A program made the translations under genes and the position numbers. Shown one piece after another: positions 52,750 to 62,114 of a stretch of DNA of 64,000 bases; positions within the stretch are counted from its first letter, which is position 1, and every line of letters starts with the position of its first letter. The stretch spans positions 868,001 through 932,000 of the forward strand of contig NZ_WKJI01000001.1 of assembly GCF_009674685.1 (NCBI RefSeq), read 5' to 3'. The notes under the pieces were generated by a model, which searched no databases, was not told the origin of the DNA, and worked only from the letters and a program-made list of their open reading frames with translations. This DNA is from Pedobacter puniceum (GTDB taxonomy: Bacteria; Bacteroidota; Bacteroidia; Sphingobacteriales; Sphingobacteriaceae).

Positions 52750-53795
52750 TAATATTCCACCACATACGCAATCAAATCTTTAACCTTTTTCTTTACCATA
52801 ACATCGGGTTTAATACCAGTGGCGTCATAAGAATATTTAGGTAGTCTTGATGATCTGCTGGTTGGTACAGAAAAATACCATAAGCCAGAAGGCGAGTTTA
52901 CAAAGTTTAAATCGCCATAATCTATTCCTCCGGCTGTTGCCGTGTAGCCAAATATGCTTGTTTTTTTACTTTGTTTAGCTTTTAACAAAAAGCCTTCGGT
53001 AGCGCTCATGCATAGGCTATCAACCAAAATACTAACCCTTTTTGGAGATGCTAAAATATCCTGATGGTAAATGGTGTCTGTATTTTTATCGTGATATGGA
53101 ATAAAGCTGCCGGGTTTTTTACGGGCTTTTGCAACTATTTTAGCTATGCTTTCTTTGTCTTTTGCAGTTAAAAACTCGTTACTTAATAATTGCTCAAACA
53201 TTTTGATATTATTTTCAGAAGCCCATAATTCTGAATGATACACTACAATAGGGTTGGTGTATAAATAGGGGATGATATTTGTAAACATAGCATCACCACC
53301 GCCACCATTGCCTCTTAAATCTAAAATAAGATGCTCTTTACCGATGATGTTTTGATGGTTTAATTTCAATAAAACATCAAGTGTATCTTTAAAAGATAAA
53401 TCACAGGTAGGTATTTTAAGATAATTGGTAGTATGATTTAGAACTTTAAAAGCTGGGGTTAAATTGGTCTTAATTTCTTCTTTTTCTTCTTTGTTTAGCG
53501 GGTTAGCATAAGTTGTCCCAAAAAAGACATGGCTATTATCTAAATACTTGATAAAAGCGGCAAGCAACTCATTACAAGCTTTAATATCTGTTATTCCGAT
53601 AGCCTTTTTATTAAACTTAGTTACTTGTTTTGTAAAGTTAGGATGCTGCTTTTTAAAATCCTGCATGCCAGCATAGTCATGTTCATAAGTAGTGCTAACA
53701 AATTTCATTTCCTGCTCGCAGTTGCAATTTTGCGCAGCTAATTTTTGAAAGCTTATGATGCTGATGAAGAAAAATAGAAATATTACTTTTTTCAT
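52749..53795 (-). CDS. S41-like exported peptidase
   Basis: A 348-residue protein with a signal peptide (to about KLAAQNC). LILDLRGNGGGGDAMF is the tail-specific-protease core motif, SILVDSLCMSATEGFLLKAKQ contains the candidate nucleophile Ser, and the Lys in AKQSKK is the likely general base. The PDZ domain seen in many S41 members is not obvious. Role likely in periplasmic protein turnover. It is co-directional and overlapping with the dicarboxylate symporter. Confidence 0.82.
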   Translation of the reverse strand: MKKVIFLFFFISIISFQKLAAQNCNCEQEMKFVSTTYEHDYAGMQDFKKQHPNFTKQVTKFNKKAIGITDIKACNELLAAFIKYLDNSHVFFGTTYANPLNKEEKEEIKTNLTPAFKVLNHTTNYLKIPTCDLSFKDTLDVLLKLNHQNIIGKEHLILDLRGNGGGGDAMFTNIIPYLYTNPIVVYHSELWASENNIKMFEQLLSNEFLTAKDKESIAKIVAKARKKPGSFIPYHDKNTDTIYHQDILASPKRVSILVDSLCMSATEGFLLKAKQSKKTSIFGYTATAGGIDYGDLNFVNSPSGLWYFSVPTSRSSRLPKYSYDATGIKPDVMVKKKVKDLIAYVVEY

Positions 53796-53943
53796 TTGTA
53801 TGGATGTTTTATAACGTTTTATATTCCAAAGAATAAGAATCTAAAATACTAAAAACTCTTAAAGCCGTTCCAGATTATCTATAAATTTGGCATTAAAACT
53901 GTCTTGCTAAACATAATCATTAGCATATTGTTAAATCTGTATC

Positions 53944-54762
53944 ATGAAAAAAGTAAGAACATTAGCTTGGCTAAACTTGATAGTTTACGTTTTGGCCTTT
54001 ACCGTTTCTCAGTTATCGCAACTTAACCTTATTGGAAATGGTAATATGGGCGATATTTCTAAAAAATACGACACTGTTTTCACCCCGGCGGGCATAACTT
54101 TTGCCATTTGGGGAATTATTTATCTAGGTTTATTCGCCTTCACGATTTATCATCTTAGACAAGCCTACCAAAAAGATATCCATGCAGAGCCTAATCAAGT
54201 AATACAAAAAATAGGTTATTGGTTTATCATTAATAATGCTACAACTTTTGTTTGGGTTTTTGTTTGGTTAAACGAATATATTGGTCTTGCTTTAGTGATG
54301 ATGATTATACAGTTGATTTCATTAATAAAAATCAATATCCGTATCAATACATTTAACCCAGCTAAAAGCTTATCATCCAGATGGTTTACCCAAATCCCTT
54401 TAAGTATTTATTTCGCTTGGATTTGCATAGCCACCATCGCCAATACATCCGTCTTTTTATATAGCATCAATTGGGATGGAGGTCTTTCTGGCTCCTTATG
54501 GACTATTATCCTGATAGCTGTAGCTTCATTATTAGCTTTTTATATCATCCGCTTTAAGCGAAACCCCTATTTTGGTTTAGTTGTGATTTGGGCTTTTTAT
54601 GGTATACAATTAAAAAGAACGCAGGTAGATGCTGCTATGTATGAAAATGTTATTCATACAGCTTGGTTCGGATTAGGCTTTGTAAGTATTGCGGTTATCA
54701 TTCAATTCATCAGTAACTATTATATATCCAAGAGAGAAAAACCTGCCGAATTGGTTTCTTAA
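53944..54762 (+). CDS. TspO/MBR-related tryptophan-rich membrane protein
   Basis: A 272-residue integral membrane protein with about eight hydrophobic helices, rich in Trp. FTPAGITFAIWGIIYLGLF and the later WFTQIPLSIYFAWICIATIA segment resemble an enlarged TspO-like family. True TspO proteins have ~160 residues and five helices, so this is a distant relative. Role unknown; TspO proteins bind porphyrins and sterols. Confidence 0.75.
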   Translation: MKKVRTLAWLNLIVYVLAFTVSQLSQLNLIGNGNMGDISKKYDTVFTPAGITFAIWGIIYLGLFAFTIYHLRQAYQKDIHAEPNQVIQKIGYWFIINNATTFVWVFVWLNEYIGLALVMMIIQLISLIKINIRINTFNPAKSLSSRWFTQIPLSIYFAWICIATIANTSVFLYSINWDGGLSGSLWTIILIAVASLLAFYIIRFKRNPYFGLVVIWAFYGIQLKRTQVDAAMYENVIHTAWFGLGFVSIAVIIQFISNYYISKREKPAELVS

Positions 54763-54807
54763 CACAGATGATAAGCTTATTTTCGTTGATAAATTTCTAA
54801 ACTTTTA

Positions 54808-55710
54808 ATGCTTAAAATAGCTTACGATTCTATTTATGCCCATCCTCTGCCAGAGGGGCATCGTTTCCCGATGCTGAAATATGAGCTTATTCCGCTACAA
54901 CTTAAACATGAAGGTATCATCACACAAGATAATTTATACGCTCCCGATATTTTAGATGAAGAAATTGTACTCTTAACCCACGAAAAACAATACTGGGAAA
55001 AGCTTAAAAATTTATCATTAACCTATCAAGAAGAGAAAAGAACAGGTTTTCCGCTATCAGCACAGTTGGTAGAAAGAGAATTGCGTATTGCCCAAGGTAC
55101 TATTGATGGCTGTTTTTATGCTATTGAAAATGGCGTGGCTTTTAATGTTGCTGGTGGTACACACCATGCGGGCAGCAATTGGGGAGAAGGTTTTTGTTTG
55201 TTAAATGACCAAGCTATAGCAGCTAATTATCTTATACATAAGCAAATATACAAATCTATTTTAATTGTTGATTTAGATGTTCATCAAGGCAATGGTACCG
55301 CTCAAATATTTCAAAATAATCCTCAGGTTTTTACTTTTTCTGTTCATGGCGATAAAAATTTCCCTTTTAGAAAAGAACAGTCTGATTTAGATGTTCCTTT
55401 ACCAGATGGCGTTGAAGATGATGAATATTTAACCATGCTAGCCCAAAAATTAGATGAAGTATTTGATAAAGCTAAGCCCGATTTTGTTTTTTACCTTTCC
55501 GGAGTTGATGTTTTAGCTACCGATAAACTAGGTAAACTGGCTTTAAGCCCCACAGCCTGCCAAAAAAGAGATGAAATGGTATTTAAAAAATGCTTGGCTC
55601 AACAGCTTCCTGTTCAGGTAAGTATGGGTGGTGGCTACTCGCCCAATATAAAAGATATTGTTGATGCCCACTGTAATACCTTTAAAGTGGCAAATGATTT
55701 ATATTTTTAG
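54808..55710 (+). CDS. Histone-deacetylase-family (acetoin-utilisation type) amidohydrolase
   Basis: A 300-residue zinc hydrolase. GGTHHAGSNWGEGFCLLND carries the paired His, VDLDVHQGNGTAQIF the metal-binding Asp/His, and FYLSGVDVLATDKLGKL the later Asp motif. Bacterial members deacetylate small amides, polyamines or proteins such as Acs. The next gene starts three bases after its stop, suggesting co-transcription with the nucleoid-associated and HipA-like genes. Confidence 0.92.
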   Translation: MLKIAYDSIYAHPLPEGHRFPMLKYELIPLQLKHEGIITQDNLYAPDILDEEIVLLTHEKQYWEKLKNLSLTYQEEKRTGFPLSAQLVERELRIAQGTIDGCFYAIENGVAFNVAGGTHHAGSNWGEGFCLLNDQAIAANYLIHKQIYKSILIVDLDVHQGNGTAQIFQNNPQVFTFSVHGDKNFPFRKEQSDLDVPLPDGVEDDEYLTMLAQKLDEVFDKAKPDFVFYLSGVDVLATDKLGKLALSPTACQKRDEMVFKKCLAQQLPVQVSMGGGYSPNIKDIVDAHCNTFKVANDLYF

Positions 55711-55713
55711 GGC

Positions 55714-56769
55714 ATGATTACATTTTTTGAATCCGATTTAGAGCATATCTCTGTTCATAAAGTAGGAAATAAAGTACAAGACGAATATTTTACCCTTTCT
55801 GATAGCACCTTACACATACAAGACGAGTTTCTGCGTAATTTATTGATGCAGTATTTCTTAAAACCTTTTGAAAAAGTGAATGAGGTTTATAGATTTATGC
55901 ATTCTAGCGATTTAGCTTTAAATGAAATCTATCATTTCGCTAGTCAGATTTTTAAAGATACCACCAATTTTCATGAGCTTAGTCAGCAAATAACCCGTCA
56001 TTTATACGATATTTCAAACCATCCAAAAATAAAATCGGGCGAGGTTTATATCGCTTTGTTTAACGATGTACAAATAGAAGGAGAGCTTCATCAAGCTTTA
56101 GGTATCTTTAAATCAGAAACCAAAGAAACTTACATGAAGGTTTACCCTGATGCTGGCGGCTTTGCTTTAACCTATGAACAAGAGGCTATCAACATCCAAA
56201 AACTAGATAAAGGCTGTTTAATTTTAAATACCGATAAAGAAGAAGGCTATAAAGTGGTGGTGATAGACCAAACCAACAAAACACAAGAAGCCGCAGTGTA
56301 TTGGAAAGATGATTTCCTGAAATTAAAAATCAGAAACGATAACTTTAACCAAACCAATAATTACCTAAGTTTATACAAGAACTTTGTTAACGAGAAAATA
56401 GACGAGCAATTTGAAGTATCAAAACCAGATAAGATTGATTTATTAAACAAATCCATCAAATACTTTAAAGAAAAAGAACAGTTTGATTTTAACGAGTTTT
56501 CTGAAGAAGTTATTGGAAACGAAACCGCTGCAACATCATTTAAAGCAATGGTTCAGAATTTTGAGCAAGAGTTTGATACACCCATAGGAGAGCGCTTTGA
56601 TATTTCTACACAAGCCGTAAAAAAGCAAAGTAGCGCCTATAAAACCGTTTTAAAATTGGATAAAAACTTCCATGTTTATATCCATGGCGATAGACAATTG
56701 ATAGAAAATGGCTTTGATGATAGTAAAGGCATGAATTACTACAAAATTTACTATAAAGAAGAAAAATAG
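55714..56769 (+). CDS. Nucleoid-associated protein, 37-kDa (NdpA/YejK) family
   Basis: A 351-residue soluble protein. The pattern of LEHISVHKVGNKVQDEYFTL at the start, an internal HPKIKSGEVYIALF segment, LGIFKSETKETYMKV and YYKIYYKEE at the end match the NA37/YejK family of DNA-binding nucleoid proteins, often of phage-interacting or mobile-element contexts. It lies between the deacetylase-like and HipA-like genes with gaps of 3 and 12 bases. Confidence 0.85.
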   Translation: MITFFESDLEHISVHKVGNKVQDEYFTLSDSTLHIQDEFLRNLLMQYFLKPFEKVNEVYRFMHSSDLALNEIYHFASQIFKDTTNFHELSQQITRHLYDISNHPKIKSGEVYIALFNDVQIEGELHQALGIFKSETKETYMKVYPDAGGFALTYEQEAINIQKLDKGCLILNTDKEEGYKVVVIDQTNKTQEAAVYWKDDFLKLKIRNDNFNQTNNYLSLYKNFVNEKIDEQFEVSKPDKIDLLNKSIKYFKEKEQFDFNEFSEEVIGNETAATSFKAMVQNFEQEFDTPIGERFDISTQAVKKQSSAYKTVLKLDKNFHVYIHGDRQLIENGFDDSKGMNYYKIYYKEEK

Positions 56770-56781
56770 CCGATATTTAGC

Positions 56782-57558
56782 TTGATGATGGAATTAAGGA
56801 AAGTAACGGTCACCAGATATGTAACCCCTTTAAGAGAAGGCGGTTCTATGCCTGCTATTGCCGAAGCGGATGATGGTTTTCTTTATGTTTTAAAATTTAG
56901 AGGTGCTGGCCAAGGTACAAATGCTTTAATTGCCGAATTAATAGGAGGAGAACTAGCCCGTAAATTGGGTTTTAAAATACCAGAGCTTGTTTTTGCAGAT
57001 TTAGATGAGGCTTTTGGACGTACCGAGCCTGATGAAGAAATTCAGGATTTGCTAAAATTTAGTACCGGATTAAACCTAGCTTTACATTACCTGTCTGGTT
57101 CTATCACCTACGACCCTGGTGTGTATCAGGTAGACCCTCTTTTGGCCTCAAAAATTGTTTGGCTAGATGCTTTCTTAATGAATATGGACCGTACCGCCAG
57201 AAATACCAATATGCTATGGTGGCACAAAGAGCTTTGGTTAATAGACCATGGTGCTTCTTTATATTTTCATCATTCTTGGGATAATTGGCAAGAGCAAGCA
57301 AAAAAGCCCTTTACGCTAATTAAAGACCATGTTTTATTAAAGCAAGCTACCAAGCTTGATGAAGCACATGACATTTTTAAAGCACAAATTACACCCAATG
57401 TTTTAGAAGAAATTGTACAGCTTATTCCTGATGATTGGTTAAAAGGAACTTATTTTGATAGTCCGGAAGCTTATAGAGATGCTTATGTAGCATTTTTAAC
57501 CAGTCGCTTAAATCATGCCGATAACTTTTTAGAAGCCGCCAAAAATGCAAGAGCGTAA
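56782..57558 (+). CDS. HipA-like kinase-fold protein
   Basis: A 258-residue protein related to HipA but shorter. EGGSMPAIAEADDGFLYVLK and ELIGGELARKLGFKIPELVF match the N-lobe; WLDAFLMNMDRTARNTNML has the catalytic Asp and Asn; LWLIDHGASLYF replaces the DFG loop. The full HipA has ~440 residues, so this is the compact HipA-like branch that pairs with DUF3037. Kinase activity and target are unknown. It overlaps the next gene by 14 bases. Confidence 0.85.
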   Translation: MMMELRKVTVTRYVTPLREGGSMPAIAEADDGFLYVLKFRGAGQGTNALIAELIGGELARKLGFKIPELVFADLDEAFGRTEPDEEIQDLLKFSTGLNLALHYLSGSITYDPGVYQVDPLLASKIVWLDAFLMNMDRTARNTNMLWWHKELWLIDHGASLYFHHSWDNWQEQAKKPFTLIKDHVLLKQATKLDEAHDIFKAQITPNVLEEIVQLIPDDWLKGTYFDSPEAYRDAYVAFLTSRLNHADNFLEAAKNARA

Positions 57559-57928
57559 TTTATATGAATATGCGATTATTCGCCTTGTCCCTAAAGTAGA
57601 AAGAGAAGAATTTCTAAATATTGGGGTGGTATTGTATTGCGCTAAAGCTAAATTCTTAAAAGCTGTTTTTTATATAGATGAAAACAGATTAAAAGCATTT
57701 CCATCAGCCACAGAAATTGATGATTTAAAGCAACACCTACATATATTTGATTGTATTTGTAAAGGCCAAAATTGCGATTCGCCTATTGCTCAGTTAGATT
57801 TACCCTCTCGTTTTAGATGGTTAACCGCCACCAGAAGCACTATTTTACAATGTTCTAAAGTACATCCGGGTTTAAGCCAAAACCCTGAGGAAACTTTAAG
57901 TCAATTACTAGAGCAGTTTGTGAAGTAA
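57545..57928 (+). CDS. DUF3037-domain protein, partner of the HipA-like kinase
   Basis: A 127-residue protein recognised as DUF3037 by YEYAIIRLVPKVEREEFLNI, GVVLYCAKAKFLKAVFYID and the late SRFRWLTATRSTILQCSKVH segment. It overlaps the HipA-like gene by 14 bases, a coupled arrangement commonly seen for this pair. It may act as an inhibitor, substrate or targeting subunit of the kinase; no direct evidence. Its stop is adjacent to that of the convergent lipoprotein gene. Confidence 0.85.
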   Translation: MQERNLYEYAIIRLVPKVEREEFLNIGVVLYCAKAKFLKAVFYIDENRLKAFPSATEIDDLKQHLHIFDCICKGQNCDSPIAQLDLPSRFRWLTATRSTILQCSKVHPGLSQNPEETLSQLLEQFVK

Positions 57929-58864
57929 CTAATTCATTTTCCCTTTTACATAAAGCGTTACCAAAGAAGCATGCTTAATGCCTAAAGTATTTCCAGGTTC
58001 TATTTCTAGCATATTGGCTAAATAAACATCCAAAATACCTTGGAAAACTTTTCTTTGGGCTTTCTCGGTATCCTCATCAAAAGTTGGGAAATCATACACC
58101 GTTAATTTACCCGATGTTTCTACAATAGCCCTAAAGGCAAAATTAAATTCTTTATAAGCTTTGCTGATGTTTACCTCGTATTCTGGATATAAATAAGCAT
58201 AAGATTTACTTTGCGATAAAGCTTTATCAAAAGTGCTGGTTTTCTCTACACTAATATTTTTACTGATGGCTGTAAACTGCACAGGGTTACGGGCTGCAAA
58301 TAAATAATTAGAATCTAGCGGATGTAAATTTGCCTGTTTAGCCCTCTCGGTAACAAATAAAGTATCTTGCTTACTTGGTTTTCTTAATTCTGCAACTGTA
58401 GTTTTAAGCTTGCTTTTGATGTAATTATCTGCATAAAAAGTCATGTAAACATTAGAGCGTACATCGTTTTTAACGCGTAAACTTTGTACTTCTAAACGCT
58501 GCAAAACAATACTGTCTTTTGCTAAAGAAATCACACTAAACCATTCTTTAGCAAAGTTATAATAGCTTTTATGATCGTGGTGGAGGTAAAAACCAACCAT
58601 TTTATTCATGGTAGGACTAAAAACATCAACAGAATCTTGAGCTTGGAAAGCTAAAGTCCACTCGGGTTCTTGCTGAAAGCCTATCTCATTAAAAGATAAT
58701 CCGTTTTTAAATTCCCTTCTCACTTCATGGAAAACTATCCCTTTTAAGTCTTCAAAAGTAAGTTCAGAGTTATTAACCGTATTTTTATCAGATGAAGAGC
58801 AAGCCGTTAGCCATACACAAAAAACGATAAGTAAATAGGATAGCGCTTTAATTTTTGATGTCAT
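57929..58864 (-). CDS. Lipoprotein of unknown function
   Basis: A 311-residue protein with a lipoprotein signal (LLIVFCVWLTACSSSDK, Cys at ~22). The mature part is moderately charged, with no motif I recognise; EFKNGLSFNEIGFQQEPEW and NISKAYKEFNFAFRAIVETS are notable. A CAAAAATA on the plus strand at 58882-58889 reads as a -7 box (TATTTTTG) upstream of the ATG. Probably an envelope lipoprotein of Bacteroidota; no function can be proposed. Confidence 0.65.
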   Translation of the reverse strand: MTSKIKALSYLLIVFCVWLTACSSSDKNTVNNSELTFEDLKGIVFHEVRREFKNGLSFNEIGFQQEPEWTLAFQAQDSVDVFSPTMNKMVGFYLHHDHKSYYNFAKEWFSVISLAKDSIVLQRLEVQSLRVKNDVRSNVYMTFYADNYIKSKLKTTVAELRKPSKQDTLFVTERAKQANLHPLDSNYLFAARNPVQFTAISKNISVEKTSTFDKALSQSKSYAYLYPEYEVNISKAYKEFNFAFRAIVETSGKLTVYDFPTFDEDTEKAQRKVFQGILDVYLANMLEIEPGNTLGIKHASLVTLYVKGKMN

Positions 58865-58889
58865 ATAAATTTTTGGAAACGCAAAAATA

Positions 58890-59267
58890 AGATGTTTTTG
58901 TATTGGTGGTGAGTTTTATTGATTGAATTTTGATGGATTGAATGATTGATTCAGTTGCCAGTTGTGGGTTTCCTGTTCTCAGTTCTGGATGGTGAGTTTT
59001 ATTTATTGAAGGATTGATTTTAGAATGATTGATTAAGCTTTCTGCCTTCTGCTTTTTTGATTGATTTTTTAATTTTGAATTTTTTACTTTTTAATTTTTC
59101 CTTTTGAATTTCCCTCTGAATTTTTCCTTCCGAGCCACTTTCATTCTAATTAATTTTTATAATAATTTAGAAACTAGAAATTTTTAGTGTTTCACCCTAG
59201 GATCACCCTACTACCACCCTAGGATGAGCCTACTTTCTGCTTGGTAAAGAAATGGTAAAAATCACTC
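58890..59267. other. Low-complexity non-coding spacer before the right accessory island
   Basis: No gene is seen. It contains tgattgaattttgatggatt-type low-complexity repeats (58915-59030), T-rich poly-lysine-like tracts, and a short repeat of caccctaggatcaccctac / caccctaggatgagcctac near 59195-59235. The opposite-strand open frame at 59320-59553 runs through the hairpin and is not considered a gene. Confidence 0.5.
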
Positions 59268-59342
59268 AATTTTTGACTTTCAATAAATATTTACTTACTT
59301 AGAGTTAAAATCTAATTTATTAAAATGCCTGTGAATTTGGAT
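59268..59342 (+). repeat. ~74-bp island-leader repeat, right copy
   Basis: Nearly identical to 20776-20849 and in the same orientation, ~38.5 kb apart. Here it lies ~465 bp before the first island gene's start at 59808. The following 30 bases (taaatcattatacaataagt) do not match the left copy, so the similarity ends sharply. Confidence 0.8.
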
Positions 59343-59489
59343 GTAAATCATTATACAATAAGTTGTATAAATACCAATGTTTTACGTTGTATTTTTTCGA
59401 TTTACACAATAAACAAGTTACTAGAACAAAAAAAGAAAGCCATTTTGAAAGGTGTGCAAAGACATAGAAACAATTTAGCCATTTTGCAG

Positions 59490-59552
59490 TGGCGCATTTG
59501 GTTTTGGCTCTACCAGCAAACTGACCCTTCGCAAAGCCAAAATTTGCCGCCA
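59490..59552. repeat. Imperfect hairpin in the leader of the right island
   Basis: Arms 59490-59509 (tggcgcatttggttttggct) and 59535-59552 (agccaaaatttgccgcca) pair with a two-base bulge and a 25-base loop. Non-coding. It resembles the long hairpin at 23472-23580 in type, though not in sequence. Confidence 0.55.
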
Positions 59553-59807
59553 TACAGGAAATCAGTATCGTTTATTCTGTTATATTTGCCCATATTTAAG
59601 TTGACACGGCTTTAATGAGTAAGGCAGAAAGTGGCGAACGTAATTTGAACAGATAACAGGTTATAAAGCTTGTGAAATTATTAAAAGTTTCAGGAGACGA
59701 GTTTGTTTCACTTTAGGTTTTGTGACAATTAATTGAAGCTGTAGCGACAGACCTATTTAGCAAAACAAGGAATAAAAAGGGTTTAAGAAAAATCAAGAAC
59801 TGAATTT

Positions 59808-61785
59808 ATGCAAATTATTCATCAATTAAATAATTTCCTCTTAACAATATTTCCGGAGTTAGTGGGGGGGGGGTAATGACTTAATTATCAGTACATTAGA
59901 AAGTTATTACGCTTATGGTCCTTTTAAACCTAAAGTTACTATTAATAATAACTGGATAACTATTGATATTGATACTCCTGCTATTCTTTCCCAAGATGTT
60001 GATTACAGAAAAGTTGTAACACTATGTGAAAAGGGAAAATACACTGAAGCAAAACCAATTCTAAAAAATCTTATTGAAAAGAATCCTTCCAATTCGGAGT
60101 ACCACCGGATTATGGGACAAATATTATCTGATGAAGGTGACCAAGAAGAAGCGATTAATTGCTTAATAGACGCTTTGCGTTGGGATTCGAAAAATGGTTG
60201 GGCTTTGCTGATGATGGGAAATATTTTTGCAAAATTCAAAGATGATGTTCCAACGGCAATGAAATATTATGACCAAGCATTAGTCACCAATCCTAATGAC
60301 AATATCACGATTAATAATATTGGTGCTAACTTAATGCAACAAGGAAAACTTGAAGAAGCAAAGAAATATTTCTGGGAAGCCATCAGAATAAACGACAAAT
60401 ACCCAAATACTCATTTTGCTTTAGGAATGATTGCTGAAATTGAAGCGGACTTGCAGTCTGCTTTTTACAGTACCATACAAGCGATTAAGCTAAATAAAAA
60501 CAAAGATGTTCTTTATCAAAATTCGGTAAGACAAGCATTTGAAATAGCCAAAAAGATAATTGCAACCGATATAGGTAAAAAAATTTTCAGAGAATACAGA
60601 CATAAACTGGAATTTGAAGGTGATAGAAAAATCGACATTGTTCATGACCAAGAAATACCGACTGCTGCAAAATTTGAGTTTGCTGAAAATTATGAAAGAG
60701 ATATTCATATTGTAAGATATAAACCAAGCTATCCAGCTGTTGAACACCTTATCATGCATGAATTAGTTCATCTTGATTTTGTAATTCAAGCAAGAAAGGA
60801 CGATTTAAATCAATTGTTCATTTCCAATCAAAGCCACAAGACTCAATTTATAACTGGACTTGAGTCGACTATAAAGAAATTCAATAAAATGGGAATTTCT
60901 GAAAAGTCAATTGCGGACTATTGCTCAAACTTGTTTGACGGGATGAATCGCCAAATCTTCAACACGCCAATTGACTTATTCATTGAGAACTTCTTGTTTA
61001 CCGAATTCCCTGATTTAAGAGCTTATCAGTTTATATCTCTTTACACTATGTTACAGGAAGGCTTAAAAGCTGTAACTGATAAAAAGATTGTTGAACTATC
61101 ACCTAAAGACATCATTTCAAAAAGCAAGGTTTACAATCTTGTGAATGCAATTCAATTTAAAGAATTGTTCGGTCTTGATTTTATAAAGGACTTTAATGCA
61201 ACACCAAGCGAATCAAAACTTGCAAATGACTTCTATGAAGAATTCCTTCAATACAGAGATGATAAAGAACCTGCTGAAGAATATGAATTGGTAATGCATT
61301 GGGCAGAAGACTTGAAACTTGATAAGAACTTCGAACTTGTTAATGAAAAAGAATTCAGAACAAAAAGAACAAATATAGACGAGCTTTTATCATCCATTGA
61401 AAAAGATCCTTATGATTTAGAATCCAAAGACCCTTACAAAGAAAGGGAAATGGAAAAATTCCAAAAGTCACAACAGAGCATAAGGACAAACATGGCAGTG
61501 GTCATGTTCATGGTTGATGCACTACAATTTTTCGATGGAATGCCCAAAGAAGAAATAAAGAAAATTGCTTTTGAAATAGCTATGCAAGGAACTCAAGGCT
61601 ACAGACCTGACAAAGACGATTATCGAATCAGTTCCATCAAAGGCAAAACGTTTTCAGGTTATCACATTCTTGCATACTACTATGTGAGTTGGGCTTTGGC
61701 AATTCCAGAAATGCTTTCTCAATTACAGTTACCTTATGATGATGAATACAAACTTGCCTCAACTATACATAAACCCAATAAGTAA
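59808..61785 (+). CDS. TPR protein with zinc-protease HELVH motif, frameshifted at a G10 tract
   Basis: From ATG 59808 (MQIIHQLNNFLLTIFPELVGGG) the frame hits TAA at 59874, just after ten G at 59864-59873. The next frame then stays open from 59863 to 61785 with continuous coding (NDLIISTLESYYAYGPF...), although its first ATG is at 60112. Nine G would join both parts into ~658 residues. The body has four to five TPR repeats (about 60,010-60,490), then a zincin-like IMHELVHLDF (HELVH at 60757-60771) in a ~300-residue C-terminal domain I do not recognise. The stop overlaps mazG by one base. This is either a phase-variable gene in its off state or a sequencing error in the homopolymer. Confidence 0.72.
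59864..59873 (+). repeat. Homopolymer G10 tract inside an open reading frame
   Basis: Ten consecutive G in a low-GC genome, at the exact junction where the reading frame of the TPR/HELVH gene is broken. Length 9 or 12 would restore the frame. This is a typical slipped-strand contingency tract. Confidence 0.85.
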
Positions 61786-62114
61786 TGAAGGAAAACGAAG
61801 AAATAATAGAAGCACTTTTAAAATTCAGAAATGAAAGAGATTGGGAGCAATTCCACAATCCTAAAGATTTAGCACTTGCAATAAATGTTGAAGCGGGTGA
61901 GTTGCTTGAATTATTTCTTTGGAAAAATGCTGATGAAGCAAACAAAGAAAAAGTAAAAGAAGAATTGGCTGACATTTTCGCTTTTGCATTCATGCTTGCT
62001 GAAAAGTATCAGTTTGATGTGAAAGAAATTGTGCTTGAGAAAATTAAGCGAAACGCTGAAAAATACCCCGTTGAAAAGGCAAAAGGGTCAGCAAAAAAAT
62101 ATAATGAGTTATGA
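61785..62114 (+). CDS. MazG-like nucleotide pyrophosphohydrolase
   Basis: A 109-residue all-alpha NTP pyrophosphohydrolase. The metal-binding pattern is clear: Glu36-x-x-Glu39 in NVEAGELLELFLW and Glu60-x-x-Asp63 in KEELADIFAFAF. It resembles the short MazG/DCTPP1 branch that cleaves dCTP or modified nucleotides to monophosphates. It overlaps the upstream TPR gene by one base and the downstream McrB-type gene by four (ATGA), so it belongs to the same system. It may remove abnormal or phage nucleotides or alter the nucleotide pool; only inferred. Confidence 0.88.
   Translation: MKENEEIIEALLKFRNERDWEQFHNPKDLALAINVEAGELLELFLWKNADEANKEKVKEELADIFAFAFMLAEKYQFDVKEIVLEKIKRNAEKYPVEKAKGSAKKYNEL

Noticed and set aside
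59320..59553. 77-codon minus-strand frame
   Set aside because: Lies inside the same hairpin and leader; composition is not protein-like.
59325..59615. 96-codon frame starting MPVNLD in the right island leader
   Set aside because: It begins in the 74-bp repeat but then runs through the hairpin; the left copy stops after 12 codons, so a protein is unlikely. Kept only as a possible relic.
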